A stretch of DNA of 64,000 nucleotides from Alisma plantago-aquatica (lineage: Eukaryota > Streptophyta > Magnoliopsida > Alismatales > Alismataceae), in assembly GCA_963693085.1 (NCBI GenBank), contig OY856409.1, positions 520,614,803 through 520,678,802 on the forward strand, in the 5' to 3' direction. Positions 60,225 to 64,000 of this stretch are shown piece by piece (the stretch's first letter is position 1; each line of letters starts with the position of its first letter). A program made the translations under genes and the position numbers. The notes under the pieces are model-generated. The model was given only the letters and a program-made list of their open reading frames with translations, was not told where the DNA came from and made no database searches.

Positions 60225-60357
60225 TGTTAGTATATTTATTAGTTGAGATTAAACCCATTGTATTTTCCCATGTTTCTATTTTGCTCATGTACTCCTTGTC
60301 TCCTATATATAGGAAACCCAATACTCTTTTTTTTTACTAAAAGTAACTTATTCTACA
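60225..60357 (+). repeat. Short 5' LTR (133 bp) and primer site
   Basis: It runs from TGTTAGTATATTTATTAG to TTATTCTACA, with CCTATATATAGGAAAC as TATA box. TGGTACCAGGAGAG follows at 60358, a variant of the tRNA-Met primer site. Confidence 0.65.
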
Positions 60358-61199
60358 TGGTACCAGGAGAGGATTCTAACTCAACCATTTCCTCTCCTTT
60401 TTTCTCTTCTCCTCTCCCTCTCCTAACTCGGAGGCTGCCACCACCACCCATACCCCTCCTCCACAACCATCACCTTCCCCCCATCCAACCACCACCCCTC
60501 TCTCCCTTCACCTGCCACCCATCCCATCAGTAGTCTATTGTAGCGGCCGTAGGCATGGCCAGTAAGGGTCAGCCTACGAACATATTTGGCGTAAGTTTGG
60601 GCCACCGCGGACCATGGTCATCTCCCGTCAGAGAATTTAGAAGGCTTTCTCCTATCTGTCACGTTTCCTTATTTATGTTTTAGTTCTGGAAAGTTGATAT
60701 AGACATATAAAAGAGAACATTTAAAAGACTAGTGTTGATTTATAAAGAATCAAAACAAAAAGGACCTAAGCTTTACTTTTTTTCTTCCTCTTCATGTGGT
60801 TCCCCTAATCCACATAGATTAGTGTTTTTCTCAAAAATTAGGGACATTATGTTCATTATCCTATTGTTCCATTAATCTAGTAGTACTTTTTATTTTTTAG
60901 ATGAGATTCAATCTAGTAGTGTCACTCCTCTTTCTATCGAGTTTCATTTTCGTAATACAACTTTCACCCTACTGAGTATCATTCCGCTAGAGCTACTACT
61001 CCTTCTATCAAATTTTCATTTCATAGTATTTTAGTTTTGTTCTTTTTTACTTTTCTACATTCCAGTACCTTTGATTTTGTTTGTATTCTACTATATTTAA
61101 ATAGTACATTTGCTTTCTGTTTGTATTGTGCTACATTCTGTTATGTTTATCTATTTGTATCATGGTATTATTTGGTATCTTACTCACCTTAGCATAGGT

Positions 61200-61813
61200 A
61201 ATGCTGCTAAAATGACTATTGTTTATAATGATATGTTGCACATATCTTCCATTAAACTTAATGATTATGACTTTCTTCTTTGGATGAATATTGTTCAAAC
61301 ATTTCTCGAACCACGGGGTAAACTCAAGTTTATCACTAAGAATGCCCTTGTTGCACTAGATGTTGCCTAGAATACAAACAACATTAAGATTCTCTCTTGG
61401 ATTTGGGAGTGCATGGAGCATGGTATTTATTCCAGTACATGTGGCACAAGTGCGCCAAAACAATGTGGGATGAAATGAAGCAGTTCTTCACTCGGGAAGA
61501 CAATTTCTTGCAAATATACAATGTCATGGACAAAATTTTCTCCAAATAGTAAGGGGATCAACCTTGTCCAAGTACTATGATGTAATGAAGGTCTTGTCCA
61601 ATCAATAGAATTTCTTTAATCCCTGACAACCTCTATCGATGTCACCAAAGAAAGAGAAACTATCCTTATTGTACACTTCCTCAACAGGCTTTATCTTTGT
61701 TTTGCTGCAATTTGACATCTACTCCTACTTGGTGTGACCCTTTCATCCATGAACCGAGCATATGATTCAAGCCCACTTCTAATGGAAGCATAGAGAGACA
61801 CAAGGCACGTCTG

Positions 61814-61860
<47 letters not shown>

Positions 61861-62135
61861 TCTCCTGGCCCATTCTAAAATATTTTCTCCTTGCATCTCT
61901 CCTATTGATGAATCTAAACTTCCATCAGCAATGGTTGCGGCAGCAAGAGGTTGTAGCCATAGACAAGGCCAATGCCCAAAGTGCACTTATTGTGACAAGA
62001 TGGGCCACACCGAAGACGTATGCCACTTGAAGCATGGCTATCCAATACACTATGGGAGACAATGCAGTAGGGGCTCCACCCATGTTTCTCAAACACCTAC
62101 CCACATTGGTCAAGCATCTGACCTGCCAATTAGAC
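61200..62135 (+). pseudogene. Copia gag with zinc knuckle
   Basis: The N-terminal part reads HISSIKLNDYDFLLWMNIVQ and FLEPRGKLKFI (61236-61370), the usual gag start of Copia elements. Stops and a TA repeat (61815-61858) interrupt the middle. A CCHC knuckle, CTYCDKMGHTEDVCHLKHGYP-like, is intact near 61980-62040. It is not translatable as one protein. Confidence 0.7.
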
Positions 62136-62739
62136 GTGCACCTCCTTCACCATAGACATCTTCTCAAACTTCTTATGTTTCATTATCCTATGAGGAATAC
62201 AATTGCCTTCACCAAGTTGTCCAATATTATGGGGATTCTATCCTCCACAATAGCATTCTCGCTTCTACCTCTTTTGATTGACAAGTTGGAGATTACCCAC
62301 TGCCAACTCCTCTACCCACCTAGACACTACTTCTCAAGATAACTTTCAAGAGGCCATGCTTGCTACCAATCTAACTAGATTATGGATTTGAGTGTAACAC
62401 AACATATGACTGGTATGTCTCAACTTCTAACCACATCCATTTTGTCTTTCCTCACTCCTCTATCACCATGAGGGATGGGTCGATTAAATGAGTAATTCGG
62501 TGTGGTACTATTCCTATCTCTTCAAATCAAGTTGAATATTGTCCACTTTTTTCTAACTTTCCATACAATTTGATTTTTGTAGCAAAAAATGTTGATTCTC
62601 TCAAATGTTTTATAACTTTTGGTTCATTTGATTTTATTTTACATAATTGGAGGAATTTGATGATGATTGAATAGGGAGTACACTCTAGTGATCTTTACTA
62701 CTTCTCTATCCCATCTTCCATACTACCATGAGCCCTTAT

Positions 62740-63235
62740 TGCCCCCATGCCACTTCAGTTGCATCTACAACATGACAATTTACCTTTCTACAAGCTTAAA
62801 TTATTACATAGTTCTTTATCTTCATGTTCTTCCATTCAGTGTAATGCATGTCATCTAGGGAAACACCATTGTGTGTCCTTCATGGCCTATATATGTAAAC
62901 AATCATCTCATATGTTTGACTTAGTTCATACATATGTGTGTGGTCCATTTAGGACTACTAGTTACAGTGGTTATAGCTATTTTCTTACATTTGTGGATTA
63001 TTTTTCTAGAATTAAGTGGTTTTACTTACGTTGAACTCGTGATGAAGTGTTCACCTTAATTCATGAGTTTTACAAGTTGGTTTTGGCCCAATTTTCAATG
63101 TCTATTAAGATTTTTCAAACCGACAATGCCCTTGAATATAGTCAAAAAGTTGTAGCCTCCTTTTGTCATGATGTAGGGATGACTCATCAACTCTTGTGTG
63201 CATACTCTCCACAAAAAAAGGATATGATAGACTAG
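62740..63235 (+). pseudogene. Copia integrase, N-terminal zinc region and core
   Basis: It shows CNACHLGKHHCVSFMAY (end of the HHCC region), then DLVHTYVCGPFRTTSYSGYS and FLTFVDYFSRIKWFYLR with the first catalytic Asp. After one stop come IFQTDNALEYSQKV with the second Asp and LLCAYSPQKKDMID. The last segment corresponds to PQQNGxxE, whose Glu is missing here. Similarity ends at 63235. Confidence 0.8.
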
Positions 63236-64000
63236 ATCTTTCTATGTTCTCCATTATGTAATTCTAAACCCTACTTTACTCAATGTTCTTGTGTTACCTT
63301 TAGTTTTATAATTGTATATGATTCAATGTGTATTTGATAGCTACTGAGTGCAACTGATACCCTATTGACACTCAATATGACTCTAATATAGTTTTCAATT
63401 CATATCACACATCACCAACTTCCCCTTGATTTTGAACATACCCTTTTAAACTTTTGTACCCTACTCTTTTTCCCATGTTGTAGAGCTCTCTCTCACATAT
63501 CTAATGCATTCAATTTTGCTCAATTCTGAGCTATGATTAGAGAGATACACTCATTTGGAATTCTCTTGATTTAATCTATTTCTAGCTCAAAATTATGGCT
63601 TTTCATCCAGTTTGGTTCATCCTTTTGGGCCCAATTCATGGGCACATCTCAGACACTATTTTTGCCCTTAACTTCCCAAGTTTGTTATCCTAGTGCTTGT
63701 GGTTCATCCAATCTTGGCCCTCTAATCCCTTGGTCACAGATCCGAGTTCTAATCCAACGACCAATGCATCTTCTTCAGCCTTTGTACACCTGGTGTTTGA
63801 GCAAGGAGAGGGAAGCTTGGAACCACCTATGCTGCCCTTTTTGACATCTTTGGGCCCAATCTAAGGTATATCACCTCTAAATCCCCTTTTAAGGTGCATA
63901 ATCTTCAAAACCTTGTATATCTCTCACCTCTTAACCAAATCCTATGATGTTATATATCATTTCGACCATAAAAATGTCATCTTTCTACAGATTCTATTAT
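63236..64000 (+). other. Unidentified sequence after the truncated Copia element
   Basis: The stretch is CT-rich with no long frame or recognisable motif. It might be the LTR or interior of an element that starts here and leaves the window. Confidence 0.4.

Larger units (their letters stand above)
60225..63235 (+). mobile_element. Copia element, 5' half (LTR, gag, integrase start)
   Basis: A 133-bp LTR, primer site, leader, broken gag and partial integrase are in order on the plus strand. The element stops abruptly at 63235 in the integrase core, and no 3' LTR follows in the window. Either a later insertion or deletion cut it, or the rest lies to the right. Confidence 0.75.

Overview
The window is plant nuclear DNA. 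It holds one clear host gene at the left edge, and almost everything else is nested transposable elements. I judge the organism to be a flowering plant, probably a monocot outside the grasses. The reasons are a GC-rich first exon beside AT-rich introns, the DUF569 family, and the mix of Sirevirus-type Copia, chromovirus-like and tRNA-Asp-primed LTR elements. The species cannot be named from this sequence.

Layout. A three-exon DUF569 (fascin-like fold) gene lies at 204-2700, with a small hAT MITE in its long second intron. Next come a solo LTR (3027-3897, TSD TCTGA) and a full element of the same family, Copia-1, on the minus strand. Copia-1's LTRs are at 4702-5621 and 56267-57134, so one broken Copia polyprotein is stretched over 52 kb by later insertions. 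Three large insertions split it. (a) A palindrome at 6399-28650 has arms of about 5.7 kb that carry Copia, RTE-type LINE and unidentified sequence, flanked by a 34-bp direct duplication. (b) A 5'-truncated L1-type LINE sits at about 28686-31145 (target duplication TGATCATG). (c) A non-coding LTR element lies at 31852-54753, and its 5' LTR is inverted relative to its 3' LTR.

These insertions carry further insertions. The right palindrome arm holds a tandem LTR-int-LTR-int-LTR array (17063-27854, TSD CCCGC) of a non-autonomous element. That element has tRNA-Asp-type primer sites and encodes an unrecognised acidic protein of about 554 residues. The inverted LTR of element (c) holds a decayed Sirevirus (32032-46440), which in turn holds a MITE, a ~500-bp AT array and a 3.1-kb solo LTR (TSD CATAC). 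Beyond 57134 there are low-complexity repeats, a hAT-like element (58894-59434), tandem duplications and the 5' half of another Copia element (60225-63235).

Order of events read from the nesting: Copia-1 inserted first. The LINE, the palindrome and the inverted-LTR element came next, then the Sirevirus and the tandem array, then the solo LTR. The most unusual items are the palindrome, the inverted-LTR element and the acidic ORF of the tandem array. All identities between copies were judged by eye; no alignment or database search was run.
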